A stretch of DNA of 64,000 nucleotides from Desulfofarcimen acetoxidans DSM 771 (GTDB lineage Bacteria; Bacillota; Desulfotomaculia; Desulfotomaculales; Desulfofarciminaceae): NCBI RefSeq assembly GCF_000024205.1, contig NC_013216.1, positions 682,001 through 746,000 on the forward strand, in the 5' to 3' direction. Position numbers and translations under genes: made by a program. A model generated the notes under the pieces. It was not told the DNA's origin. It saw nothing but the letters and a program-made list of their open reading frames with translations, and searched no databases. How positions within the stretch are numbered: position 1 is the stretch's first letter; each line of letters opens with the position of its first letter. Positions 21,818 to 31,065 of the stretch are shown here, in pieces.

Positions 21818-23356
21818 ATGACTCCGCGTGAACTGCTGGACCGGTTAAAACAGCGCTGGCAGAGTTTAAGCCAGGTAAAGAAGGCTTTTGTTATTATTGC
21901 CGGTACCGGTATATTGGCGGCGACATTATATTTGATTACATTTTTAACTCAAACATCTTATACTCCGCTTATGACAAACCTTGAACCCAGAGATGCCGGT
22001 GCTATTGAGGAAAAACTGAAATCGTTGAAATATGAAGACTTTAAGCTGGCTGATCAGGGTACAACTATTATGGTGCCTAAAGAACAGGTCTATGAGATAC
22101 GCATAAAACTGGCCAGCAGCGGGGTTTTGCAGGGGGGCGGTTTGGGGTTTGAGTTGTTTGATCAAAACCAAATGGGCGTATCTGATTTTGAGCAGCAGGT
22201 GGATTATCAGAGGGCGCTGCAGGAGGAGTTAAGGCGGACAATCATTCAGTTGGAAGAAGTTGAGCAGGCCCGTGTGCATTTGGTTCTTCCCCAAAAAAGT
22301 GTTTTTGTGGATGAACAGGAGCCCGCTTCTGTTTCTATAGCTCTAAAATTAAAGCCTCTGGCTAAATTAAAGCCTGAGCAAGTAAAGGGAATTGCTGATC
22401 TGGCGGTTGGCAGTATACAGGGACTTAAGCTGGAAAACGTGCATATTATAGATATGCAGGGACATATTTTAAGCGACACTATTGACACTGAAAATGATGA
22501 AGACTCCTCTCAAGTCATTAATAAACAGCAGCAGGTTAGGCGCGAGTATGAAAAAGAACTGGAGAAGCGTATTCAAAACGTTTTGGATAGGGTTTTAGGT
22601 ACGGACAAGGCAGTTTCCATGGTAACTGCGGAAATGGATTTTAATAAACAGGAAATTAATACGACTACTCACGGGCCGGGTCAGAAAGTCAGTGAGCAGC
22701 TTATAAATGAAAAGAGCCAGGGTACGGGTCTTGGAGGTGTAACCGGTACAGATGCTCAAAACACGCAGACCTACCCAACAGGCACAGACAATGTGGAAAG
22801 CGCTTCACGGGATGAGTCAATAACTAACTATCAGGTTGACACTACACAGCAAAAAGTAGTCCAGCCTCCCGGCACGATTAAGAAACTGTCTACATCCGTG
22901 GTGGTGGACGGCAAACTGTCCGCTACCCGTATTCAACAGATAGAATCCCTTGTATCAACGGCTATCGGCTATGATCAGGCCAGAGGAGATCAAATTAATG
23001 TTACCAACATAGCTTTTGACACCAGTTATCAGGATAAGATGCAAGCTGAAATGGGTAAGGAAGAAACTTTGGCTGCGCAAAAACAGCGCCAGCAGCTCAT
23101 ATACTTTGCTATTGCAGGAGCGGTAATTTTTCTCATAATGTCCGCGTTTTTGATTGCTTACATGCGCAGGCGCAGGAGACAGCAGCAGGAAGACACTCTG
23201 GAAGAAAGTATCAAAAGCGTGCAGGATCTGATTGAAGAAGAGCAGGAATTAGAGGTTAAATATATAGATGTGAAGCATGATCAGATTAAAAAGCTTGCTA
23301 AGGAAAGGCCGCAGGATATAGCTGAGATTCTTAAGATATGGCTGTCCGAGGGATAG
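21818..23356 (+). CDS. fliF: Flagellar MS-ring protein FliF
   Basis: Inner-membrane ring and base of the motor. Two membrane helices, near residues 26-46 (FVIIAGTGILAATLYLITF) and 427-448 (IYFAIAGAVIFLIMSAFLIAY), bracket a periplasm-side region with the secretin-like domains (YTPLMTNLEPRDAGAIEEKL; VDYQRALQEELRRTI; ARVHLVLPQKSVF). The cytoplasmic C-terminal tail would bind FliG. 512 aa is typical. The start at 21818 is a weakly supported ATG 27 bases after fliE. Confidence 0.95.
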   Translation: MTPRELLDRLKQRWQSLSQVKKAFVIIAGTGILAATLYLITFLTQTSYTPLMTNLEPRDAGAIEEKLKSLKYEDFKLADQGTTIMVPKEQVYEIRIKLASSGVLQGGGLGFELFDQNQMGVSDFEQQVDYQRALQEELRRTIIQLEEVEQARVHLVLPQKSVFVDEQEPASVSIALKLKPLAKLKPEQVKGIADLAVGSIQGLKLENVHIIDMQGHILSDTIDTENDEDSSQVINKQQQVRREYEKELEKRIQNVLDRVLGTDKAVSMVTAEMDFNKQEINTTTHGPGQKVSEQLINEKSQGTGLGGVTGTDAQNTQTYPTGTDNVESASRDESITNYQVDTTQQKVVQPPGTIKKLSTSVVVDGKLSATRIQQIESLVSTAIGYDQARGDQINVTNIAFDTSYQDKMQAEMGKEETLAAQKQRQQLIYFAIAGAVIFLIMSAFLIAYMRRRRRQQQEDTLEESIKSVQDLIEEEQELEVKYIDVKHDQIKKLAKERPQDIAEILKIWLSEG

Positions 23357-23368
23357 GGGGTATGAGTT

Positions 23369-24385
23369 ATCTCTGTTAAAAATGGAAAATTGACGGGGTA
23401 TCAGAAAGCCGCTATTCTGTTAATCAGCATGGGTTCGGATCTTTCATCAGTTATTTTGAAAGAAGACTTTTACGAAAAAGATATAGAACGGTTATCTGTG
23501 GAAATATCTAAGTTTGATAGAATTCCCGCCGAGATAATGGAGTCGGTATTAAGCGAATTCAATGATTTGTACCAGGCCCGTCAATATCTATTGCTTGGCG
23601 GAGTAAAATACGCGCAGGATATTTTGGAGAAGACGCTGGGTACACAAAAGGCCCTGGATATCATGAAGAAACTGGCAGGCAGAGACAGCAACATTCCCTT
23701 TGCTTCCCTGCGAAAAACCGATCCCCGTCATTTAATGAGTTACCTTCAGGATGAGCATCCGCAGATAGTCGCTCTGATACTGGCATATTTGGAATCCGAG
23801 CAGAGTTCCGCCATACTGTCCGCCCTGCCCCATGACGTGCAGAGTGATATATCTAAACGGATAGCTACCATGGGTCGCCCTTCACCGGAGGTGGTCAAAG
23901 AAGTTGAGCGTGTTTTAGCGCATAAAATGTCCGAAGTGCTTGATAAAGATAATGCCGAGATTGGCGGCGTAAAAACTCTGGTTAATATTCTTAACATGGT
24001 GGACAGAAGCACAGAGCGAAGTATATTAAAAGATTTGGAAGAAGAGGATCCGATGCTGGCTGAAGAAATTCGCAAGCGCATGTTTGTCTTTGAAAACATT
24101 GTCAAGCTTAGCGACTCAGATGTTCAAAGGGTTCTCAGGGATGTCAATCCAAAAGATTTGGCTGTTGCTCTCAGGGGCGCCAGCGAGGAAGTAAGCAACA
24201 AAATTTTTAAAAACCAGTCAAAAAGATCTGCCGGCATGTTGAAAGAGGAAATTGATTTAATGGGCCCGGTGCGTTTAAAGGTTGTTGAGGAATCCCAGCA
24301 AAAAATTGTTAAAATCATACGTACTTTAGAGGATGCGGGAGAAGTAACAATTTCACAGGGTGAAGAAGATGCAGTTGTCTTATAA
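23369..24385 (+). CDS. fliG: Flagellar motor switch protein FliG
   Basis: Torque-generating rotor protein that binds FliF, FliM and the stator. All domains are present: N-terminal KLTGYQKAAILLISMG, middle DEHPQIVALILAYLESEQ with the PHDVQSDI segment, and the C-terminal charged torque helix region (VLRDVNPKDLAVALRGASEEV, IDLMGPVRLKVVEESQQKI). The start is odd. The first ATG/GTG/TTG in frame is TTG at 23390, which has no ribosome site and cuts into the conserved N-terminus. GGGGG at 23356-23360 points to the ATC at 23369 (ISVKNGKLTGYQ). A rare ATC/ATT-type start or a base error is likely. Confidence 0.93.
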   Translation: MSVKNGKLTGYQKAAILLISMGSDLSSVILKEDFYEKDIERLSVEISKFDRIPAEIMESVLSEFNDLYQARQYLLLGGVKYAQDILEKTLGTQKALDIMKKLAGRDSNIPFASLRKTDPRHLMSYLQDEHPQIVALILAYLESEQSSAILSALPHDVQSDISKRIATMGRPSPEVVKEVERVLAHKMSEVLDKDNAEIGGVKTLVNILNMVDRSTERSILKDLEEEDPMLAEEIRKRMFVFENIVKLSDSDVQRVLRDVNPKDLAVALRGASEEVSNKIFKNQSKRSAGMLKEEIDLMGPVRLKVVEESQQKIVKIIRTLEDAGEVTISQGEEDAVVL

Positions 24386-25118
24386 TAAAATTATTAAAAA
24401 AGCCACTGTCAGCGAAAACGATGCGCTTCATTTGCAGCTTCGCAAAGAATTTGCCAAAGAAGCAGCGCGTGAGTCGGCGGACGCGGAAGTGCAAAAGATA
24501 TTGTCTGCCACTCGTGAGAAGGCTGCTCAGATTTTAGAACAGGCAGATGAAAAGGCAAAGCAAATTACCGAAAAAGCGCAACAGATGTATGAAGGAGCCC
24601 ACCAGGAAGGGTTTGAAAAGGGTTACCGCGAGGGCTATGATAAAGCCTACCGTGATGCCAGGGAAAAGGTTGATGCCGAAGCTATAAATGTCAGAAATTC
24701 CGCTTGGGAAATGTTAAGAAGCGCTGAAGCGGAACGCAAAATAACTTTATCTGAGATCGAAGAGGAAGTTCTTGCTCTGTCTGTTCAGATAGCGGAGAAG
24801 TTAGTCGCTAAACAATTGGATATTGACCGGGAAACTGTTTTGAGTATTGTTCAGGAGGCGGTACTCCTGCTGTCTGACAGGGATAGTTTTATTATTGTTG
24901 CCAATCCCGCGGATGTTGAAATAATCAGGCAGAATAAGCATATGTTTATGAAATTTTTAACAGAGGCTGCCGGTTTAAAAATAATCGGTGATCCTGATAT
25001 AGATCCTGGTGGCTGCCGGGTGAAAACCGAGCGGGGACAGATTGACTCCACTCTGGAATCACGCTGGCAGATCCTCTTGCAGTCGCTTCACGCTCAGGCC
25101 GGTGATGAAGATGAGTGA
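24369..25118 (+). CDS. fliH: Flagellar assembly protein FliH
   Basis: Stator-like regulator of the export ATPase FliI. 249 aa from the ATG at 24369 (MQLSYNKIIKKATV, matching the family start). Residues ~40-100 form a long Ala/Glu/Lys/Gln helix with GFEKGYREGYDKAYR GxxxG-like repeats, then the conserved C-terminal domain (VLALSVQIAEKLVAKQLDID, DPDIDPGGCRVKTERGQID). It overlaps fliG by 17 bases and fliI by 8. Confidence 0.92.
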   Translation: MQLSYNKIIKKATVSENDALHLQLRKEFAKEAARESADAEVQKILSATREKAAQILEQADEKAKQITEKAQQMYEGAHQEGFEKGYREGYDKAYRDAREKVDAEAINVRNSAWEMLRSAEAERKITLSEIEEEVLALSVQIAEKLVAKQLDIDRETVLSIVQEAVLLLSDRDSFIIVANPADVEIIRQNKHMFMKFLTEAAGLKIIGDPDIDPGGCRVKTERGQIDSTLESRWQILLQSLHAQAGDEDE

Positions 25119-26430
25119 GATCATTATTGATTTTGCACGTTGGAGCCGCAGGGTGCGGAAAAGCCGTGTAGCTGTTGTCAGCGGTGAGGTAACCAGGGTG
25201 GTGGGGCTTACTGTTGAGGTTGTGGGTATAAAAGCCTCAATAGGGGAAGTTTGCCATGTTATTGTGCCGGGGCGCAGCCGGCCTATTGTCGCTGAAGTAG
25301 TGGGTTTTATGCAGGGTGCGTCTATATTGATGCCGCTGGGTGAATTACAGGGTATACAGCCGGGCAACCAAGTTGTACCTACGGGACGGAACCTAACCGT
25401 TGAGGTTAGCGATGATATGCTTGGTTCTGTATTGGATGGTCTGGGCAGACAGATTGGAGGCAAAACCGCGGGAGAGCAAAAGACTAAGTTTCCGGTTGAT
25501 AATCAACCTCCTAACCCGTTGACCAGACAGCGTATAGCTCAGGTGCTGCCGACAGGCGTGCGGGCTATCGATTCAGTGCTTACATGTGGTCAGGGACAGC
25601 GTATCGGCATTTTTGCCGGGAGCGGTGTAGGAAAGAGCACTTTGCTGGGCATGATTGCTAAGTATGGTAAAGCTGATGTGAACGTTATCGGTCTGATAGG
25701 GGAACGGGGACGGGAGGTTAAGGATTTTATTGAGACTGATCTGGGGGAAGAAGGTTTAAGCCGTTCCGTGGTAGTGGCTGCTACCTCTGATCAACCGGCT
25801 TTAATCCGCCTGAAAGGTGCTATGGTGGCAACAGCTTTGGCAGAGTATTTCAGAAACAAGGGCCTGAATGTGATGCTGCTGATGGATTCCGTAACCCGTT
25901 TTGCTATGGCTCAGCGCGAGGTTGGTCTGGCTGTTGGAGAGCCTCCGGCTACTAAGGGATATACGCCTTCTGTTTTCGCACTGCTGCCGAAGCTGCTGGA
26001 GAGATCGGGCATGTCGGTTGAGGGATCTATTACCGCCTTTTACACTGTGCTGGTTGACGGTGACGATATGAATGAGCCGATTGCGGACGCGGTGAGAGGA
26101 ATATTGGACGGGCACATAGTTCTTACCAGACGGCTGGCAGCTAAGAACCATTATCCTGCCATTGATGTTCTGTCCAGTGTAAGCCGGGTAATGTCCGATA
26201 TTGTAAATCCGGAGCATTTATCCCGGGCAGCCAGGCTTAGGGAACTATTGTCGACTTATTTACAGGCTGAAGATTTGATCAGTATAGGTGCCTATAACTT
26301 TGGAGCAAATCCCAAGATTGACGATGCTATTCGACACTATGACAATATCATTGAATTTTTGCGACAGCACCCTGAAGAGCCGTATGAATTCTCCGAAACA
26401 ATTGATTGGCTGCGCAGGTTGGGCGATTAG
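25111..26430 (+). CDS. fliI: Flagellum-specific ATPase FliI
   Basis: Hexameric ATPase that unloads export substrates at the flagellar gate; F1-beta-like. Walker A GSGVGKST is at residues 170-177, with the family signature IGLIGERGREVKDFIE after it, Walker B VMLLMDSVTRFAMAQREVGL, and the ATPase alpha/beta signature FALLPKLLERSG. 439 aa, typical. ATG 25111 follows GGTGA by five bases; an ATG at 25105 is also possible. The open frame extends further upstream inside fliH. Confidence 0.95.
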   Translation: MSEIIIDFARWSRRVRKSRVAVVSGEVTRVVGLTVEVVGIKASIGEVCHVIVPGRSRPIVAEVVGFMQGASILMPLGELQGIQPGNQVVPTGRNLTVEVSDDMLGSVLDGLGRQIGGKTAGEQKTKFPVDNQPPNPLTRQRIAQVLPTGVRAIDSVLTCGQGQRIGIFAGSGVGKSTLLGMIAKYGKADVNVIGLIGERGREVKDFIETDLGEEGLSRSVVVAATSDQPALIRLKGAMVATALAEYFRNKGLNVMLLMDSVTRFAMAQREVGLAVGEPPATKGYTPSVFALLPKLLERSGMSVEGSITAFYTVLVDGDDMNEPIADAVRGILDGHIVLTRRLAAKNHYPAIDVLSSVSRVMSDIVNPEHLSRAARLRELLSTYLQAEDLISIGAYNFGANPKIDDAIRHYDNIIEFLRQHPEEPYEFSETIDWLRRLGD

Positions 26431-26441
26431 GAGGAGAAGAC

Positions 26442-26891
26442 ATGGCCGGTTTTCGCTTTAGGCTGGAACAAGTATTAAATCACCGCCGCATGGAGGAGAA
26501 AAAAGCTAAAGACGAACTCACTTTAGCAAGAGCAGAACAACAAAAGGCAGTTAACGCTTTAGAAGCTGCTCGTCAGATGCTGCAGCAAAGTTTAAACGCC
26601 GCTGATGAAACCGGAAGGCTGGATTTGCAGCAAGCGCTCAATGGTTTTTTCTTTCGTGAGCAGTTAAGTGCCAAAGTATTAAAATTACAGGAAAACTTGA
26701 AAAAGGCTGCCCGTGCGGTAGAAGAAAAGAAAAATAGATTGATCTTAGCCAGACAAAAAACTATGGTGCTGGAAAAACTGAAAGAAAAGCAAAAGGAGGA
26801 GTTTGTCTACCTGGAGAATTTAGAGGAGCAAAAACAAATAGACGAACTGGCCCTGGCTATGTTTATACGAAATAAGGACGAAACAATGTGA
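26442..26891 (+). CDS. fliJ: Flagellar export protein FliJ
   Basis: Coiled-coil stalk of the export ATPase and chaperone escort. 149 aa, starts MAGFRFRLEQVLNHRRMEEK as in the family, then continuous heptad-rich helix (KAKDELTLARAEQQKAV; VLKLQENLKKAARAVEEKK). GGAGGAGA lies before ATG 26442, 11 bases after the fliI stop. Confidence 0.93.
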   Translation: MAGFRFRLEQVLNHRRMEEKKAKDELTLARAEQQKAVNALEAARQMLQQSLNAADETGRLDLQQALNGFFFREQLSAKVLKLQENLKKAARAVEEKKNRLILARQKTMVLEKLKEKQKEEFVYLENLEEQKQIDELALAMFIRNKDETM

Positions 26892-28471
26892 AACGGGGTG
26901 AGAAATTGAGTACGGCAGTTGAGGTAAGATCAAGAACAGGCGATTTTTTCGCTCAGAAATTCCCTTTTTCACAAAAAGACTCAATCGGCGATAACTTCAA
27001 GGATATTTTACTCCTGTTTGCCGGTAATGATTTAGAGAGTAATAAGTCTGTTACTGCAGTTGTTAAACCGGCGGATAATAAAGCTGCTAAGCTTAATCAG
27101 GATGAGCAGAATGAGCAGCAGGCATCTGACAGTAATCAGGGCAATAATGCCGGATTGCCATACGAAGACTGCGTGTCATTCATGAGTATCCCCGTGATGC
27201 AAGAAGTCGCTGCAAGTCGAAGTGCTTTGTATAGTCAAGCCAATGTTGCAGATATTCAGGCCGAGCCTGCTTTGACGCTTGGTGACCCAATAACAGCAGC
27301 CCAGGCTAAGAGTAACTGTGTAGAGAATAATAATGCGCAAAAGTTATCGTATGATATAAATCATGCAGAGAATGTCCTTTTACCTGATGCTGGAGCAAAA
27401 AAACAGATCTCATCAATAGACAGAACAGATATATCACAGCAGAAAACTATTTTGCAAAAGCTTCCTGACGCGGTAAAGGTGGGGGTAAATAATGTTAGGG
27501 CAGTTGGAGACTCAGGGCCGGTTATATCAGTAAGTAAGGCAGAAGAGAATATTAAACAAGAAGTTATTGCAAGTCGAGGTGTTTGTCATAGTCAAGACGA
27601 TATCACAAATGTACAGCCTGAGCAAAAAACTGTTATGCAAAAGCCTTTGGGTGTGCCAAAGGCAGAGATAGACAATATTTGGGTGTCCGGCGGTAAGTCA
27701 GAACCTGCTGTATCACTAAGTAAAGCGGAGGGGACTGCTAAACGGGAAGTCGCTGCAATTCGGAGCACTTTGCACAGTCATGCCGATATCACAGATTTCC
27801 AATTTGATTCAGCGGTGGATAAAACAACAGCGGGCCGGGTTAAAAGCGACTGTCCGGATAGTGACAAGGCAGAAAAATTATCAGATCAAAGAGAAGCTCG
27901 ATTTAAAGTAAATCCTGACGGAACCGGGGTAAATAATGCGGTAAAAGTGGCAGAGCCTGTGATGGGAGAATATTTGCCGGTAAACGCGGTTTCAAAAAAC
28001 TTGATTGGCTCAAAAAAACCTGTATCCATACCGGAATTGCCGCAAGAAGTATCGAAATTGTTCGAGCAAGCGAAAGCAAATGACCAGAATAAGCCGATAT
28101 TTTTACAGCTTAAACTTGAACCGGAGCAGTTGGGGAAATTGGTGATTAAGTTGACCTATAAAAAAGGGGAAATATCAGCCCAGTTTATTGCCAGCAGCCT
28201 TCAGGCCAAAGAGGCATTGGAAAACACTATGACACAGCTTAAAGATGCTCTGGCCAAGCACCAGATAATACTGCATGAACCTGTAGTATCGTTTGGTTTC
28301 AGCGGTGAGCAGGCAATGCCTCACAACAGGCAGGATTTTAACGGGAAAAAGAACAATCAGGGCTATTACAAATCAAGTGGTTATATGGGTGAATTTGAGG
28401 ATGAAATCGAGGAAGTGCCCGGGCATAATGGAGTGTTAATACCGGGTAAAGGAGTAGATTATATTATATAG
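26888..28471 (+). CDS. fliK: Flagellar hook-length control protein FliK
   Basis: Secreted ruler that measures the hook and switches export specificity. 527 aa. Residues 1-370 are low-complexity, Lys/Ala/Asp/Ser-rich, with two loosely repeated segments (around 27530-27600 and 27710-27790). The C-terminal 130 residues carry the FliK domain: PIFLQLKLEPEQLGKLVIKL, ISAQFIASSLQAKEALEN, LKDALAKHQIILHEPVVSF. GTG 26888 overlaps fliJ by four bases; TTG 26906 behind GGGGTGA is an alternative. Confidence 0.88.
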   Translation: MKRGEKLSTAVEVRSRTGDFFAQKFPFSQKDSIGDNFKDILLLFAGNDLESNKSVTAVVKPADNKAAKLNQDEQNEQQASDSNQGNNAGLPYEDCVSFMSIPVMQEVAASRSALYSQANVADIQAEPALTLGDPITAAQAKSNCVENNNAQKLSYDINHAENVLLPDAGAKKQISSIDRTDISQQKTILQKLPDAVKVGVNNVRAVGDSGPVISVSKAEENIKQEVIASRGVCHSQDDITNVQPEQKTVMQKPLGVPKAEIDNIWVSGGKSEPAVSLSKAEGTAKREVAAIRSTLHSHADITDFQFDSAVDKTTAGRVKSDCPDSDKAEKLSDQREARFKVNPDGTGVNNAVKVAEPVMGEYLPVNAVSKNLIGSKKPVSIPELPQEVSKLFEQAKANDQNKPIFLQLKLEPEQLGKLVIKLTYKKGEISAQFIASSLQAKEALENTMTQLKDALAKHQIILHEPVVSFGFSGEQAMPHNRQDFNGKKNNQGYYKSSGYMGEFEDEIEEVPGHNGVLIPGKGVDYII

Positions 28472-28486
28472 CGGGAGGTGTTATTT

Positions 28487-28891
28487 GTGATTAACAGTAC
28501 TTCAGGTGTTAACGGCAGCGCGTCTACTGCCGGCAGTACAAATGCATCCGGCATGGTTTTGGACAAAGAAGCTTTTTTAAAATTATTTATTGAGCAGCTA
28601 AAAAACCAGGATCCGTTGAGCCCGCAAGATCCTAATGCTTTTATGAATCAAATGGCACAGTTTAGCGTTATGGAGCAGCTTATGAATTTGAATACATCAA
28701 TAACACAGCTGATTGATCTGCAAAACCTCACGGAAGCGGCGTCATTAGTAGGTCGCACGGTAATGGTAACGGGAGCTGACGGTACTGAAATAAGCGGAAC
28801 TGTGGAGAAAGTTCAGATTCGGCAGAATGCTAATAAGATTGTCATTGACGGTGAATCCTACGATATATCACAGATTGCACAAATAGGTTAA
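28487..28891 (+). CDS. flgD: Flagellar hook scaffold protein FlgD
   Basis: Hook-cap protein needed to polymerise FlgE. 134 aa, the short Gram-positive form: LDKEAFLKLFIEQLKNQDPL, then NAFMNQMAQFSVMEQLMNLN, and a small C-terminal strand-rich part (TEAASLVGRTVMVTGADG). The GTG start at 28487 follows GGGAGG by eight bases. Confidence 0.93.
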   Translation: MINSTSGVNGSASTAGSTNASGMVLDKEAFLKLFIEQLKNQDPLSPQDPNAFMNQMAQFSVMEQLMNLNTSITQLIDLQNLTEAASLVGRTVMVTGADGTEISGTVEKVQIRQNANKIVIDGESYDISQIAQIG

Positions 28892-28898
28892 GGAATTT

Positions 28899-29303
28899 AT
28901 GATGAACAGTAAAGGTAATAGCCTAAGCATATTTAAACAGCCGTTAGTACCTAACCCGACTAAACCGGTAAGACGTGATTTTGCAGAAAATAAACAGGCT
29001 TCGTTTAGTGATATTCTAACGCAAAATATACAACAAAAGCAAAGCGCGGTAAGATTCTCCGCTCATGCTGAAAGAAGGCTGCAGGAACGTAATATCAGTC
29101 TGGCCCAGGAAGATATAGCAAAAATAGGCCGCGCCATGCAGCAGGCTTCCTTAAAAGGGGCACGTGATTCATTGCTATTGTATGGCAACCTGGCGTTAAT
29201 AGCCAGTATTAAAAATAATACTGTAGTAACTGCGCTCGACAGCGATGCTTTGCAAGGTGAACAAGTATTTACCAATATCGACAGCGCGGTAATTATAAAA
29301 TAA
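28899..29303 (+). CDS. Flagellar operon protein (TIGR02530 type)
   Basis: A 134-residue protein of the small family found between flgD and flgE in Firmicutes; precise role unknown. The conserved part is VRFSAHAERRLQERNISLAQ, SLKGARDSLLLYGNLALIAS, and the ending EQVFTNIDSAVIIK. Two adjacent ATGs (28899, 28902). Position between flgD and flgE agrees with the family. Confidence 0.82.
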   Translation: MMNSKGNSLSIFKQPLVPNPTKPVRRDFAENKQASFSDILTQNIQQKQSAVRFSAHAERRLQERNISLAQEDIAKIGRAMQQASLKGARDSLLLYGNLALIASIKNNTVVTALDSDALQGEQVFTNIDSAVIIK

Positions 29304-29370
29304 CAGCCGGTCCGCAAGGGGGCTGTGGCTGCCGACCGACGGAAGCAGCCGGTAAAAAGGAGGAAGTTAA

Positions 29371-30162
29371 ATGATTAGATCATTATATTCCGGTGTTTCA
29401 GGTATGAAAAACCACCAAACCCGCATGGATGTTATCGGCAATAATATTGCAAACGTCAATACTACCGGGTATAAGTCCAGCAGGGTGCAATTCAAAGATG
29501 TTTTAGGTCAGACAATTGCGGGAGGTCAGGTTGCAAGCGGTGTAACGATAGCCGGTATAAATAAAGATTTTACTCAAGGCAGCCAAACAGCTACTGAAAA
29601 CTCAACTGATTTATATATTCATGGTAACGGCTTTTTTATTGTTCAAGATCCGGGTGATCCTTCTATACTGTACTATACAAGGGATGGTTCTTTTCATGTT
29701 GACGATACTGGCCAACTAGTTAATAGTTTAGGTTACAAAGTATGTTCTAGTGACGGTAGTACTGAGATTGATCCTTTTACAGTGCCTTTAGATAGTATTA
29801 ATATTGATATGAATGGGAAAATTTCCTATTGTACTGGTGGAAGCACAACACCAGAAGATGGTGGTCAAATTGGATTAGCAATGTTTAATGATTTAAACAG
29901 ACTTATCAATAAAGGTAATAACCTGTACCAATATGATAATAAGCCTAATACTGATGGCAGTGATCCTGCTGAACCTATCTTCGGTGCTCCGGGATCAATA
30001 GGTTTGGGCACAGTAATCTCAAACAACCTGGAAATGTCCAATGTTGATCTAACTAATGAGTTTTCCAACATGATTATAACCCAGCGTGGTTACCAGGCAA
30101 ATTCAAAGGTGATTACTACTTCCGATGAGATGCTGCAGGAATTAATAGGATTAAAACGTTAA
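29371..30162 (+). CDS. flgE: Flagellar hook protein FlgE
   Basis: Hook subunit, 263 aa, the compact type found in B. subtilis (264 aa). N-terminal MIRSLYSGVSGMKNHQTRMD and NIANVNTTGYKSSRVQFKD, middle NGFFIVQDPG, and C-terminal NNLEMSNVDLTNEFSNMIIT with QRGYQANSKVITTSDEML. AAGGAGGAAG lies before the ATG. Order flgD-TIGR02530-flgE-fliL supports hook rather than distal rod. A FlbD gene, common after flgE, is absent. Confidence 0.9.
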   Translation: MIRSLYSGVSGMKNHQTRMDVIGNNIANVNTTGYKSSRVQFKDVLGQTIAGGQVASGVTIAGINKDFTQGSQTATENSTDLYIHGNGFFIVQDPGDPSILYYTRDGSFHVDDTGQLVNSLGYKVCSSDGSTEIDPFTVPLDSINIDMNGKISYCTGGSTTPEDGGQIGLAMFNDLNRLINKGNNLYQYDNKPNTDGSDPAEPIFGAPGSIGLGTVISNNLEMSNVDLTNEFSNMIITQRGYQANSKVITTSDEMLQELIGLKR

Positions 30163-30177
30163 TTAAAGGGTGAAACC

Positions 30178-30651
30178 ATGGCCACCGAAAAACCCGAAAA
30201 AAAGTCTGAGGGACAGGAAACCAAGAAATCTAAAAATAAACTAATTATAATTATCATAGCTATTGTTGTGTTGCTGGCCAGTGCTGCCGGTTCCTACTAT
30301 TTCTTTGTTATCAAAGCGCATTCTTCTAAAGAGACTAAAAAGGAAGAACCCAAACCGGAAATCAGCACATTTGAACTCGGCAGTATTGTAGTTAATCTGG
30401 CTGATCAGGGGCACTTTCTTAGGGTTTCGCCTGTTTTGGAGTATGAAAAAGATGAAAAAATGGCTGAAGAAGTTAAGACCAGGAAATCTGAAATTATTGA
30501 TCAAGTGATCACAATATTGCGGAAAAAGTCCGTAGAAAACTGCAGCAAGTCACTGGAAAGTATAAAAGAAGAGATTATTGCCGCCGCCAATAAAAGTATG
30601 GAGGAGCCGGTGTTTAAGAGATTGTACTTTGTGGAACTCTTAGTTCAGTAA
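30178..30651 (+). CDS. fliL: Flagellar basal-body protein FliL
   Basis: Membrane protein surrounding the stator at the MS ring. 157 aa: Lys-rich cytoplasmic start, one membrane helix (LIIIIIAIVVLLASAAGSYYF, residues 21-42), then the extracytoplasmic domain with FELGSIVVNLADQGHFLRVS and the closing VFKRLYFVELLVQ. AAGGGTGA before the ATG. Confidence 0.92.
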   Translation: MATEKPEKKSEGQETKKSKNKLIIIIIAIVVLLASAAGSYYFFVIKAHSSKETKKEEPKPEISTFELGSIVVNLADQGHFLRVSPVLEYEKDEKMAEEVKTRKSEIIDQVITILRKKSVENCSKSLESIKEEIIAAANKSMEEPVFKRLYFVELLVQ

Positions 30652-30678
30652 TGCCTGAAAAAGAGGGGGTAAACTGTT

Positions 30679-31065
30679 ATGATGACAGAAGAACAAATCA
30701 GCGCCTTTTTATCCGGGAATAAAAGCGAGAAGACAGCAGTGCAAAAGCTACGGTTTACACCCTTGACTCCGGGCGGTGAACAGAGGATTAAAACCAGTAT
30801 CAAACATATAGAGGATGTACCGGTTATTGTCACGGCAGAGCTTGGCGGGGCAGCCCTGACAGTCCGGGAGGTATTAAACTTATCTCCCGGGATGTTAATT
30901 AAGCTGGATGTTTTAGCCGGTGAACTGGTAACAATGAGCATAAATAATCAAAAGTTCGGGCGCGGTGAAGTAATGGTGATTAATGATAATTACGGTATTA
31001 GAATTACTTCCGTGTTTAAGCCTCATTCCTTTGAAAAGGAGGAGGCGGTGACCGGTGAGCAGTGA
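30679..31065 (+). CDS. fliN: FliN-type switch protein (single SpoA domain)
   Basis: A 128-residue protein with one SpoA/FliN domain: IEDVPVIVTAELGGAALTVR, VLNLSPGMLIKLD, VTMSINNQKFGRGEVMVIN, then YGIRITSVF. A FliY with its own C-terminal FliN domain is at 45.5 kb, so two SpoA-FliN proteins are encoded. It lies between fliL and fliO, where it may act in the C-ring or as an export docking component. The role split with FliY is not known. Confidence 0.85.
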   Translation: MMTEEQISAFLSGNKSEKTAVQKLRFTPLTPGGEQRIKTSIKHIEDVPVIVTAELGGAALTVREVLNLSPGMLIKLDVLAGELVTMSINNQKFGRGEVMVINDNYGIRITSVFKPHSFEKEEAVTGEQ

